Of a DNA stretch of 64,000 bases, positions 10,942 through 19,466 are shown piece after piece (within the stretch, counting starts at the first letter, position 1; each line of letters opens with the position of its first letter). A program made the translations under genes and the position numbers. The notes beneath the pieces are model-generated. The model saw only the letters and a list, made by a program, of their open reading frames with translations. It did not search any database and had not been told where the DNA came from. The stretch is from Actinoallomurus bryophytorum. Its GTDB lineage: Bacteria; Actinomycetota; Actinomycetes; Streptosporangiales; Streptosporangiaceae. The DNA lies in the NCBI RefSeq assembly GCF_006716425.1, contig NZ_VFOZ01000001.1, forward strand, positions 930,001 through 994,000, read 5' to 3'.

Positions 10942-12933
10942 TTGAAACGAGCCATCCTCCGACTCGCCGTCGCGTTCGCCGCGACGGCCTCCCTCACGCT
11001 GCCCCAGCTCGCCGCCCACGCGGCCGGTACGCCGACCGCGACGTTCTCCAAGGACTCCGGCTGGGGCACCGGTTACCAGGGCAAATACACGATCACCAAC
11101 GGCGGTTCGACCACGCTGAACGGCTGGAAGGTCGAGGTCGACGTGCCCTCCGGCGGGTCGATCAGCTCCGCCTGGGACACCGCGATGACGCACAGCGGCA
11201 CCCACTACACGTTCGCGAACCAGTCCTACAACGGCACGCTCGCGCCGGGCGCCTCGACGAGCTTCGGGTTCTCCGGCGCTCCCGAGTCGGCCACCCCCAC
11301 GAACTGCACCCTCAACGGGCAACCGTGCGCCGGCGGCGGAGGCGGAGGCGGAGGCACCGACACATCCGCGCCGACCGTGCCCGCGAGCCCGCAGGTGACC
11401 GGCACCACCTCATCCTCGATCTCGCTCGCGTGGACCGCCTCGACCGACAACGTCGGCGTCACCGGGTACCGCGTCTACGAAGGCGGTACGGCCGTCGCGG
11501 ACGTGACCGGGACCAGCGCCACCGTCAGCGGGCTGGCCGCGAGCAGCAGCCACACCTACACCGTCGCCGCCCGCGACGCCGCCGGAAACGAGTCGGCCAA
11601 GAGCGCGGCCGTCACCGGCAAGACCCAGGCGAGCGGTGGCGGAGGCGGCACCGGGACGTACCAGAAGATCGGCTACTACCCCCAGTGGGGAATCTACGGC
11701 CGCAACTTCTGGATGAAGGACCTGGACACGAACGGCGCGGCGAGCAAGCTGACCGTGCTCAACTACTCCTTCGAGAACATCGACCCGAACAACCTGACCT
11801 GCTTCGAGGCGACCAAGGCCACGAGCAGCAACCCGTCGGACCCGGACCAGGGCACCGGCGCCGGTGACCAGTACGCCGACTACGGCGTCTCGGTGACCGC
11901 CGACCACAGCGTCGACGGTGTCGCCGACACCTGGGACCAGAAACTCAAGGGCAACTTCAACCAGATCAAGAAGCTCAAGGCCAAGCACCCGAACCTCAAG
12001 GTGCTCGTCTCGCTCGGCGGCTGGACGTACTCGAAGTTCTTCTCCGACGTGGCCAAGACGGACGCGTCGCGCAAGAAGTTCGTCGGCTCCTGCATCGACA
12101 TGTTCATCAAGGGCAACCTGCCAGTGTCTTCGGACGGTACGGGCGGCGCGGGCACCGGCGCGGGCGTGTTCGACGGCTTCGACATCGACTGGGAGTGGCC
12201 CGGCAGCCCCGACGGTCACCCGGGCAACCACTACTCCACCGCGGACAAGGCCAACTTCACCGCGCTGCTGGCGGAGTTCCGTACCGAGCTCGACGCGCTG
12301 GGCTCCGGCCGCCTGCTGACCGCGTTCACCCCCGCCGACCAGGCCAAGATCAGCGCCGGCTGGGACTTCTCGAAGATCTTCAACTCGCTCGACTACGCCA
12401 ACGTGCAGGGGTATGACTTCCACGGCTCCGGCAGCGACAACTCGTGGGAGCCGAACCGCACGGGCGACCAGGCCAACCTGTACACGGACCCGAACGACCC
12501 GTACCCGACCCACTTCAGCGTCGACTCCACCGTCAAGCTCTACACCGGCGCCGGGGTGACCCCGAAGAAGGTCCTGGTCGGCATCCCGTTCTACGGCCGC
12601 GGCTGGCAGCAGGTCGCCGACGGCGGCAAGAGCGGCGAGTGGCAGCAGGCGAACGGCGCCGCGCCCGGCGACTTTCCCGAAGAGGCCGGCACCCGCGGAT
12701 ACAAGAACCTCGCCACGAACGTGCCGGGCTGCACGGTCCACCACAACGAACAGTCCGTCGCGACGTACTGCTACACGGGCGCCAACGGCCAGTGGTGGAC
12801 CTTCGATGACCCGTGGTCCATCGGCAAGAAGACCGACTACATCAAGGCGAACGGCCTGGGCGGCGCGATGATCTGGGAGATGTCCGGTGACACCGGCACC
12901 CTGATGTCCGCTCTGGACGGCGGGCTGAGGTAG
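10942..12933 (+). CDS. Secreted chitinase: CBM2 - fibronectin III - GH18
   Basis: This extracellular endochitinase hydrolyses beta-1,4-N-acetylglucosamine polymers. Signal peptide 1-28 (ending AAHAA) is followed by a CBM2-type carbohydrate-binding domain (TATFSKDSGWGTGYQGKYTI), a poly-Gly linker near 132-140, a fibronectin III domain (about 145-230), a second Gly linker and a GH18 barrel. The catalytic motif DGFDIDWEW carries Glu418. The 663 residues match the actinomycete ChiC/ChiD style. The TTG start follows GAGGAGCACC. A palindrome lies upstream and a terminator hairpin downstream. Confidence 0.95.
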   Translation: MKRAILRLAVAFAATASLTLPQLAAHAAGTPTATFSKDSGWGTGYQGKYTITNGGSTTLNGWKVEVDVPSGGSISSAWDTAMTHSGTHYTFANQSYNGTLAPGASTSFGFSGAPESATPTNCTLNGQPCAGGGGGGGGTDTSAPTVPASPQVTGTTSSSISLAWTASTDNVGVTGYRVYEGGTAVADVTGTSATVSGLAASSSHTYTVAARDAAGNESAKSAAVTGKTQASGGGGGTGTYQKIGYYPQWGIYGRNFWMKDLDTNGAASKLTVLNYSFENIDPNNLTCFEATKATSSNPSDPDQGTGAGDQYADYGVSVTADHSVDGVADTWDQKLKGNFNQIKKLKAKHPNLKVLVSLGGWTYSKFFSDVAKTDASRKKFVGSCIDMFIKGNLPVSSDGTGGAGTGAGVFDGFDIDWEWPGSPDGHPGNHYSTADKANFTALLAEFRTELDALGSGRLLTAFTPADQAKISAGWDFSKIFNSLDYANVQGYDFHGSGSDNSWEPNRTGDQANLYTDPNDPYPTHFSVDSTVKLYTGAGVTPKKVLVGIPFYGRGWQQVADGGKSGEWQQANGAAPGDFPEEAGTRGYKNLATNVPGCTVHHNEQSVATYCYTGANGQWWTFDDPWSIGKKTDYIKANGLGGAMIWEMSGDTGTLMSALDGGLR

Positions 12934-12945
12934 TCCGTCGTCGCC

Positions 12946-12977
12946 GAGGGTGGCCCCCGACCCGGGGGGCCACCCTC
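12946..12977. terminator. Hairpin between chitinase and prepilin peptidase
   Basis: A 13-bp inverted repeat (GAGGGTGGCCCCC and its complement) lies just after the chitinase stop. It overlaps the stop codon of the convergent prepilin peptidase gene, so it may serve both directions. Confidence 0.78.
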
Positions 12978-13599
12978 AGCTCACGAGGATTCCGGCCAGC
13001 GCGCCGGCCAGCATGAACGGCCCGAACGGGATCTCCGACTTTCGCGAGCCTCGTCGGGTGATGAGCAGCCCGGCGGCGTACAGGCCGCCGAGAACGAAGC
13101 CGGCGAGCATGCCGAGCCACCAGGCCGCCGCCCCCAGCCAGCCGAGATAGAGGCCGAGCACACCTGCCAGCTTGACGTCACCCCAGCCGATCGCTCCGGG
13201 CGCGAACAGGTGCTGCACGGCGTACAGGGCCCACAGCACCGCCAGCCCGATCAGGGCGTGCCCGAGCCGTTCCGGACGTCCGCCGGTGAGCACCGTGACT
13301 CCGAGCAGCGCGGGGCCGACGAGGTAGGAGGGCAGCGTGTACGGGTCCGGCAGCCGTTTGACCGCGACGTCGACGAAGGCCAGCAGGGTCCCCACGCCGG
13401 CCAGGTAGAGGTACGCGGCCAGCTCGGCGTGGCCGGCGAACCGCCAGGCCATCGCGGCGAAGGCGGCCGCCATGGTGAGCGCGATGCCGGGCCGCGCCCA
13501 GCGGACCGGCCGGTCGAAGTAGTGCCCGGCCAGCGGCGCGCAGAGCAGGCCGGCGACCGCGCCGCCGAGGGCGCACAGCGGCACCAGCCAGATGTCCAA
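12976..13599 (-). CDS. A24-family prepilin peptidase
   Basis: This integral membrane aspartic protease processes type IV/Tad prepilins. The 207-residue protein has about six to seven hydrophobic segments. It carries the family's two Asp motifs, FVDVAVKRLPD near residue 76 and GWGDVKLAG near residue 140. It lacks the N-terminal methylase domain, as is usual for short actinobacterial members. No tad/flp genes lie beside it, so its substrates are encoded elsewhere. Confidence 0.85.
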   Translation of the reverse strand: MDIWLVPLCALGGAVAGLLCAPLAGHYFDRPVRWARPGIALTMAAAFAAMAWRFAGHAELAAYLYLAGVGTLLAFVDVAVKRLPDPYTLPSYLVGPALLGVTVLTGGRPERLGHALIGLAVLWALYAVQHLFAPGAIGWGDVKLAGVLGLYLGWLGAAAWWLGMLAGFVLGGLYAAGLLITRRGSRKSEIPFGPFMLAGALAGILVS

Positions 13600-13660
13600 G
13601 GACGTGCCTCTCCGTAGCCGCCGGTGGCCTCGACGGGAGGATAGCCGGGAACGGCTGTCG

Positions 13661-14017
13661 TCAGATGAAAACGAAAGCGATGATCATCAACAGCGCCGGG
13701 GCGACCGGGAGCAGGCCCTGGACGATCGCGGGCCGGTCGCGGAAGGTGGGGCGGCGGCGCAGGAGGGCCAGCACGATCATGGCCCCGGCCGCCCACAGCA
13801 CCATCACGGGCAGCACGAACAGCAGGATGAGCCGTGCCGTGCCGGCCGGCGAGAGCACGCAGCCGCCGCCGATGCCCTCGCACTCCCCTGCGGGCACGCT
13901 GTGGTCGCCGAAGATGCCGATCAGCTCCAGCATGAGGGGAGGCAGCGCCGCGAAGGCGAGCATCGCCACGTACGGAAGCGCGGAACGCCGGATGCCTGCC
14001 TGCTCGCTGCCGGGCAT
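13661..14017 (-). CDS. Small three-helix membrane protein, function unknown
   Basis: A 118-residue protein with three hydrophobic segments (about 14-34, 60-85 and 100-118) and two Cys residues in the first external loop (GECEGIGGGCVL). I do not recognise the family. It lies 61 bp upstream of, and in the same direction as, the prepilin peptidase, so the two may be co-transcribed. Confidence 0.55.
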   Translation of the reverse strand: MPGSEQAGIRRSALPYVAMLAFAALPPLMLELIGIFGDHSVPAGECEGIGGGCVLSPAGTARLILLFVLPVMVLWAAGAMIVLALLRRRPTFRDRPAIVQGLLPVAPALLMIIAFVFI

Positions 14018-14180
14018 GTCCTCACCCGTCGTCAGTCTGGGGCCGGCCCTCTGCCGGATGTGTCATATATGCCCTCCAAAGCGACGAAATCGCCCTGCAC
14101 CCTGAAGCGATTGCCGCCGTCTCGCCTCCGGTTGGCCGACTGGGGTCCCCGCCCGGGGCGGTGCGCCATAGAGTTGGCAC

Positions 14181-15902
14181 ATGGTGGATGCCGGATCAGT
14201 CGTTGACCTGCTCAAAGACGCTCGTGATCGGCGCAACGCGGCGCTGATCCTCGAAATCGACCTCACCGACGGGATCATGGAGGGGCAGCCTGCCGACCCG
14301 GTCTCGGCGCTGCTCGGCATGCGCCGTCCCCATCTGCGGGACGTGCTCGGTGGGCTGCGCCGGGGGCGTACGGACCCGCGGGTCCGTGCCCTCATCGTCA
14401 AGATCGGCGGTCAGCGCCTCGGGCTGGCGATGGCGCAGGAGCTGCGCGACGCGGTACGCGCGTTCCGCGACTCCGGCAAGCTCACGGTCGCGTGGGCGGA
14501 GTCATTCGGCGAGGTCAGCCGCGGCACGGTGCCGTACTACCTGGCGACCGTCTTCGAGCGGATCTACATGCAGCCCTCCGGCGACCTGGCGCTGACCGGC
14601 GTCGCCCTGGAGGAGCCGTTCTTCAACGAGGCGCTCGGCAAGATCGGGGTCACGCCGCGCTTCGCCAAGCGTCACGAGTACAAGACGGCCGCCAACACGT
14701 TCATGGAACGCGCCTACACGCCCGAGCACGAGGAGATGTCGGGTCGTCTCGTCGCCTCCGCCGGCGAGCAGGTGGTGGCCGGCGTCGCCGCCGGGCGCGG
14801 GCTGCCGGAGGAGCGCGTACGTGAGCTGATCGACCAGGCGCCGCTGCTGGGCGCCGAGGCGCTCGAGGCCGGTCTCGTGGACAAGCTGGCCTACCGCGAT
14901 GAGGTGTACGCGGAGGTACGCAAGGCCATCGCCACCGAGCCGGGCGAGCCCGACGAGACCGCGCGGCTGCGATACGTCTCCCGCTACAACCGCACCAGCG
15001 GGCTGGCGAAGCGTCTACCGCGCCCGCAGCAGGACGCCGTGGCGCTCATCCAGGGACAGGGGCCGATCAAGGTCGGCCGCAGCGGGCGCAGCGCGATGCC
15101 GGGCCAGGGTTCCTCGATCGGGTCGGACACCATCGCGGCGGCGTTCCGCGCCGCGGTCAAGGACGACAGGGTCAAGGCGATCGTGTTCCGCGTGGACAGC
15201 CCTGGCGGCTCGTACGTCGCGTCGGACACGATCTGGCGCGAGGTCGTGCTCGCCCGCCGGGCCGGCAAGCCGGTGATCGTGTCGATGGGCAACGTCGCCG
15301 CCTCGGGCGGATACTTCGTCGCCGCACCCGCGACCATGATCGTCGCCCAGCCGGGCACACTGACCGGCTCGATCGGGGTCGTGGTCGGCAAGCCGGTCAT
15401 CGGCGACCTGCTGGACCGCCTCGGCATCGGCCTGGGCAGCGTCGAGAACGGCGCGCACGCCCGGATGTTCGCACCGACCCGCGACTTCACCGAGGAGGAG
15501 TGGACCCGGGTCAACACCTTCCTCGACCGCGTGTACGACGACTTCGTGGGCAAGGTCGCCGAGGGCCGCGACCTGTCACCCGAACAGGTCGACGCGATGG
15601 CACGCGGCCGGGTCTGGACCGGCGCGGACGCCCACGAGCGCGGGCTGGTCGACGAGCTCGGCGGTCTGGGCTTCGCCCTGGACGTGGCACGGAAGAAGGC
15701 CGGCCTGGCCACGGACGCACCCGTACGCACGTACCCGCACGTCTCGCCGCTGGACCGCCTGCGCCCGGCCGATTCGAGCGAGGACCGTACGGCCGCGAGC
15801 GCCCGCCTGGACGCCTGGGGCCCGATGTCCACCACCGCCGCGCGCATGGGCCTTCCCCTGGGCGGACCGCTGATGCTCACCGGCAACTGGAGCATCGACT
15901 GA
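14181..15902 (+). CDS. sppA: Signal peptide peptidase SppA, 67-kDa type
   Basis: A serine-lysine protease (S49) that degrades cleaved signal peptides. The 573-residue protein is a tandem duplication. The N-terminal half carries the general-base lysine in RHEYKTAA (Lys168), and the C-terminal half carries the nucleophile in GNVAASGGY (Ser375). No N-terminal membrane anchor is visible, unlike E. coli SppA. The ATG at 14181 follows an AT-richer promoter-like stretch. Confidence 0.88.
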   Translation: MVDAGSVVDLLKDARDRRNAALILEIDLTDGIMEGQPADPVSALLGMRRPHLRDVLGGLRRGRTDPRVRALIVKIGGQRLGLAMAQELRDAVRAFRDSGKLTVAWAESFGEVSRGTVPYYLATVFERIYMQPSGDLALTGVALEEPFFNEALGKIGVTPRFAKRHEYKTAANTFMERAYTPEHEEMSGRLVASAGEQVVAGVAAGRGLPEERVRELIDQAPLLGAEALEAGLVDKLAYRDEVYAEVRKAIATEPGEPDETARLRYVSRYNRTSGLAKRLPRPQQDAVALIQGQGPIKVGRSGRSAMPGQGSSIGSDTIAAAFRAAVKDDRVKAIVFRVDSPGGSYVASDTIWREVVLARRAGKPVIVSMGNVAASGGYFVAAPATMIVAQPGTLTGSIGVVVGKPVIGDLLDRLGIGLGSVENGAHARMFAPTRDFTEEEWTRVNTFLDRVYDDFVGKVAEGRDLSPEQVDAMARGRVWTGADAHERGLVDELGGLGFALDVARKKAGLATDAPVRTYPHVSPLDRLRPADSSEDRTAASARLDAWGPMSTTAARMGLPLGGPLMLTGNWSID

Positions 15903-15931
15903 GACCCGATCCTGCGGAGGCCTGGTCAGTC

Positions 15932-16417
15932 GTGGACGACGTTCCCCTCCGGGACCTCACCGACGCGCTCGCGACCTTCGCCACCGGCGTCGTGGTGGTG
16001 ACCGTACGCGAGGGGCGGGATGACATCGGCACCACGCTGACGGCGTTCTCGTCCGTCTCGCTGGACCCGCCGATGGTCATGGTGGCGGTGGCGAGGGAGT
16101 CCTATGTCACCGAGGTGCTGCACCGCTGCGACCGGTGGGCGGTGACCGTACTCTCCGCCGATCAGCGGGCCATCGCCGGCCGGTTCGCCTCGGCCGGGCG
16201 ACCGAGCGCCCGGCTTCTGATCGCGAGTGTCCCCCATCACCGGGGACCGCTGTCCGACGCCCTCATCGTGGACGACGGAGGGGCCGCGCTGGAGTGCGAA
16301 ACGCGGCAGCGAGTGCCGGCCGGCGACCACGTGCTGTTCGTCGCCGAGGTCCTGTCAGTCGACTACATCGCCGCCGACCGGCCTCCGTTGATCCGCTTCA
16401 ACCACCGATACCGGTGA
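15932..16417 (+). CDS. Flavin reductase-like protein
   Basis: A 161-residue FMN-binding split-barrel protein of the flavin reductase family. Such proteins reduce FMN/FAD with NAD(P)H for partner monooxygenases. Features are LTDALATFATGVVVVTV, TTLTAFSSVSLDPPMVMVAV and a C-terminal RPPLIRFNHRYR. The GTG at 15932 follows GGAGG, 11 bases away. It lies 29 bp after sppA. No obvious partner oxygenase is adjacent; the FAD monooxygenase at 29.5 kb is of the self-sufficient type. Confidence 0.82.
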   Translation: MDDVPLRDLTDALATFATGVVVVTVREGRDDIGTTLTAFSSVSLDPPMVMVAVARESYVTEVLHRCDRWAVTVLSADQRAIAGRFASAGRPSARLLIASVPHHRGPLSDALIVDDGGAALECETRQRVPAGDHVLFVAEVLSVDYIAADRPPLIRFNHRYR

Positions 16418-16601
16418 CGATGACGACGACCGCGATGAGGGCGCAGACCCCGAGAACGGCGTTCATCGTCTCTTTCATGCGCAGGCCGCGCATGCTGGCG
16501 AGCCGGTCCTTGTAGTTGGACCACATGTAGTGGGCCTGGCGCGCACGCTCGGAACGAATTCCGATGAACACCGCGACGCCGACTGCGATCAGTACGAGCA
16601 T
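16398..16601 (-). CDS. Small two-helix membrane protein
   Basis: A 67-residue protein with hydrophobic segments at residues 2-12 and 46-65, separated by a basic linker (RSERARQAHYMWSNYKDR). The ATG at 16601 has AAAGGA 7-8 bases upstream. Its 3' end overlaps the convergent flavin reductase stop by 20 bases. It overlaps the end of the upstream small gene by 13 bases, so the two are probably coupled. Function unknown. Confidence 0.6.
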   Translation of the reverse strand: MLVLIAVGVAVFIGIRSERARQAHYMWSNYKDRLASMRGLRMKETMNAVLGVCALIAVVVIVTGIGG

Positions 16602-16906
16602 GGAAGGGTCCTTTCCGTTGAGGGGAGTACGCCGGGCCACGACAGCAGGGCACCGGCGCAATCGCGAGACAGGGCCCGAGTGAGCGTCACCCCGCCGGCC
16701 GCGTGGAGCACACGGCCGGCCGGGGCGAAATGCGCGCCGAGATCCGTCTCCGCGATACGAGCCGGCTCCCCCGAGACACCCCGCGCGGGCGTCTCACCGG
16801 TGTCTCGCATCCACGTGACCAGGCGGAAGGCCGTGTTCGATCGGGCCATCGAACTCCCGGCTCCGCTCTGGTCGAGACTCGTCTCGACATTCCTGTAAAC
16901 GCGCAC
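16589..16906 (-). CDS. Hypothetical protein upstream of a small membrane protein
   Basis: A 105-residue soluble-looking protein with no recognised domain. Its reality is supported by a strong Shine-Dalgarno (AAAGGAG at about 7 bases) before a GTG start, and by the overlap with the following small membrane-protein gene. The AT-rich region upstream (16907-17069) could hold the promoter. Confidence 0.5.
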   Translation of the reverse strand: MRVYRNVETSLDQSGAGSSMARSNTAFRLVTWMRDTGETPARGVSGEPARIAETDLGAHFAPAGRVLHAAGGVTLTRALSRDCAGALLSWPGVLPSTERTLPCSY

Positions 16907-17069
16907 CGCTCATCTCCTTTACGAAGAGCAGCTCCCGTTCTACTCTTCCTGAAAGGATATTAACTGCGCCTGGATGCATTACTCAATAGGTTATCTAGTC
17001 ACGAAGGTAACATTTCTGTATTAGCAATAAAGCCAAATGCCAAGTGCTAATTCGCTAAGGCGTAAATGG
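16907..17069. other. AT-rich intergenic stretch
   Basis: This segment is visibly AT-richer than the rest of the window, especially 16951-17060. No ORF or convincing repeat is seen. It probably holds the promoter for the minus-strand pair that starts at 16906. Confidence 0.5.
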
Positions 17070-17366
17070 CTAGATATCATTTCCTGACATTCCCGAATGC
17101 GTCCCCGCACGATGCCTGCCGTCGAGCTGCGTACCGCCGCCACGCCTACCCGCGCGCTGCGTCCCGCCGCCATGCCTGCCACCATGACGCCTGCCCGCGT
17201 GCTGCCTGCCGTCACGATGCGCACTCCCAGCGTGCACACCCGCGCCGTGCCCACCACCATCGTGCGTACCCGCGTACAGCAAGGTGGCCATAAGCAGGCA
17301 GGCGCCGGCCACGTATAGCTGCCATCTGACTTCTGACCTGGGCGAACGCCTGACGCATCTCGACAT
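17070..17366 (-). CDS. Putative membrane-anchored Gly/His/Arg-rich repeat protein
   Basis: A 98-residue predicted protein. It has a basic N-terminus, one hydrophobic segment (WQLYVAGACLLMATLLYA, about 15-32), then a low-complexity tail made almost entirely of Gly, His, Arg, Ala and Thr (GTHDGGGHGAGVHAGSAH onwards). The tail could bind divalent metal, or the frame could be a by-product of the repetitive DNA beneath it. The signal-anchor in the same frame is the main argument for a gene. The Shine-Dalgarno is weak. Confidence 0.4.
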   Translation of the reverse strand: MSRCVRRSPRSEVRWQLYVAGACLLMATLLYAGTHDGGGHGAGVHAGSAHRDGRQHAGRRHGGRHGGGTQRAGRRGGGTQLDGRHRAGTHSGMSGNDI

Positions 17367-17765
17367 CAACGGCCCGGCACACGCGTGTCCGCCGCGGAAA
17401 TGATCACACGGGCGGACGGAACTGCCATCCAGAAGAGCCGAATCCCCATATTTTGAGCGGCTAAAATTCGCGCGGTTCTCAGCTCGGCAAATTTACCCGG
17501 TTCTGCACCGAGCACGACTCCGACGCACCCCGTTATCCCTGGTCAACACGCATGTCGAGCAGAATTAATTCGTTCACCGACCATCTCAACAAGATCAAAT
17601 ATGTGTGACGTAAGGGGCTGGCCGGGTGGACGCTTGCCACCTCGCTCTAAAAGGGTATGGCAACCTGCCACCTTGCTGATTTAATCTAAGCCTGTTGGAA
17701 GGCAGCGAAAAGCGAGATGACGGACGAGCCCCCCGAATCTCGATCTTCACCTGCAAGGGGGAAAC
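17367..17765. other. Gene-free region before the XRE regulator
   Basis: About 400 bases without a supportable gene. The part after 17600 contains AT-richer stretches and AAAGCGAGATGACGG-like purine runs before the regulator at 17766. It is probably promoter and leader sequence. Confidence 0.4.
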
Positions 17766-18677
17766 ATGGCTTCGGATCCCGGCCCTGTAGTCCAGCGCGC
17801 ACGCCTCACCGCCGAACTCCAGAGAATCCGGCGCGACGCCGGCAAGACTCAGGAGGAGGTCGCCCGCGCGCTCGACTGGTCACCGTCAAAACTGATCCGC
17901 ATCGAGGGCGGCAACGTCGGCATCTCGACGACCGACCTTCAGGCACTGCTCAGATATTGCGGCATCTCCGACGAGACCCGCATCCTCGAACTCTCCGCGC
18001 TCGCACGCGGCGCCAGAGGGCGCGGCTGGTGGGATCCCTACAAGGAGGACCTGGGCGCCCCTTTTTCCAGCTATCTCGGGTACGAGCTCGGAGCCTCTTT
18101 CGTCAGGTCGTTCAGCCCGCTCCTGGTCCCCGGTCTTCTGCAGACCGAAGAATACGCACGTGCGCTGACCATCGAGTACGTGCCGGGCCCTGTCGCCGAG
18201 GCGGTAATCGAGGCCCGCATGCTGCGCCAGGACAAGATCTTCAACCGAGAAGACCTGCCACAACAGCACTATGTGCTCGATGAGGCCGTCATCCGACGCC
18301 GGGTCGGCGGGCAACGCGATCCGGGGATAATGCCACGCCAACTAATCCATCTGCTCGAACTCGCCCAGCGGCCCGACATCACCATTGAGCTGATCCCCTT
18401 TGAAAGGGGGTCACATTTCGGGATGAGGGGAGAATTCACCATCCTGGGATTCGAGAGCGGTCCCGCAGGCGTGCTGTTCTTGGAGAACGCGCAGGGGCCA
18501 GACTTGACGGTCGCCGACAGTGACCAGATCGCGTCTTATCTCGAGGCGTTCGACCATCTGCGCCAGTTGGCCTTGACTGAGCCCGAATCCACCACCTTCA
18601 TCGAGGCGGCCACCGACCGGATGAAAGACAGGACGGCTGCCGAGCTGGCGAACAGCGATGAGCCCTCAGTGGTCTGA
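17766..18677 (+). CDS. XRE-family regulator with DUF5753 domain
   Basis: A 303-residue DNA-binding protein. An N-terminal helix-turn-helix (residues 10-65, TQEEVARALDWSPSKLIRIEGG) is followed by the DUF5753 domain (LLVPGLLQTEEYARAL onwards) found only in actinomycetes. These regulators are usually partnered by a DUF397 protein and affect development and secondary metabolism. No DUF397 gene follows here, unlike the second copy at 42.7 kb. It is the nearest regulator upstream of the lanthipeptide genes; whether it controls them is unknown. Confidence 0.85.
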   Translation: MASDPGPVVQRARLTAELQRIRRDAGKTQEEVARALDWSPSKLIRIEGGNVGISTTDLQALLRYCGISDETRILELSALARGARGRGWWDPYKEDLGAPFSSYLGYELGASFVRSFSPLLVPGLLQTEEYARALTIEYVPGPVAEAVIEARMLRQDKIFNREDLPQQHYVLDEAVIRRRVGGQRDPGIMPRQLIHLLELAQRPDITIELIPFERGSHFGMRGEFTILGFESGPAGVLFLENAQGPDLTVADSDQIASYLEAFDHLRQLALTEPESTTFIEAATDRMKDRTAAELANSDEPSVV

Positions 18678-19466
18678 GCAGATCTGCGTCTCGTTATCGG
18701 GAAATATCCTCTTCGGGAGCCGGAGCATTTATCGGCCAAGGACGAGGAGCTGTCACAAGGGCGGCCTCTACACATCCGCCAGAGCCGCTACGCGTACCTT
18801 TGCGCCACAACTCCGCCAGCATGAGCGAGCTTGGGTCGGCAGCCATGCCTTCTCCTCAAAACCTCAGATGGACCCCCATAGGGGCCCAGTGTCGGCAAAT
18901 TTTAGCTACGCATAGTGAATACCCATGCGCAGTGTGTCACGAACGCGTTGAGCGTACCGAATTTAACCAGAGGCGCACGCCAGGCAAGCGGGAACGCCGA
19001 AAGTCGATCACTGTTGCTCCAGGCCCTCATGCGAGGACCCCGCGATGGCGCCCCCTCCCACGTCCGCGCCGGCCGCGTTGGAGCTCGGCGACCGCACCTC
19101 ATCCGCGCGGACCTGGCCCCATCGACTCAGGCCGCGGCCGACCGTGCGAAGCGGCGCAGAATAATGTCGCAAAAATCTCAAAATGGACACCACTGGCCAC
19201 AGTGCACCAAATTTGAGGCGACGACGACCAATGATCACAGTTCAACTCGCCCTTAGACGTCCCCGGACCGTCCAATACAGCATCAACGCCACATGACCCA
19301 CATCCTTGCGTTTAGCCACTCACTTCACCCTATGGGATATCTTCACGATGCATTCGTGACACTTGTCCCTAGGCCCCACCCTGTCCGACCTGCGAGTCTC
19401 TGTGTCGAAGCGAACAGTCGGTTCCGACCTTCGCCCGGCAAAGGGCTATAGCAGAGGACGTATCCG
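18678..19466. other. Long intergenic region upstream of the lanthipeptide synthetase
   Basis: Nearly 790 bases with no convincing gene, and AT-richer than its surroundings. It holds two diverged copies of a roughly 48-base element (18855-18903 and 19170-19216). The last 100 bases before the synthetase presumably contain its promoter, the likely target of the RamR-like regulator. Confidence 0.5.
18855..19216. repeat. Pair of diverged direct repeats
   Basis: The segments at 18855-18903 and 19170-19216 share a common order of blocks: CTCAnAATGGAC, then GGCC(C)CAGTG or GGCCACAGTG, then CAAATTT. Identity is imperfect and found by eye. Function unknown; they may be remnants of a duplicated element. 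Confidence 0.35.

Noticed and set aside
16798-16810. GTGTCTCGCATCC, resembling half of the Hut operator
   Set aside because: It lies inside a coding frame (encoding MRDTG on the minus strand), far from any hut gene, and has no second half-site.
16921-17060. Replication origin in the AT-rich stretch
   Set aside because: No DnaA-box cluster and no dnaA/dnaN/gyr genes were seen; low GC alone is insufficient.
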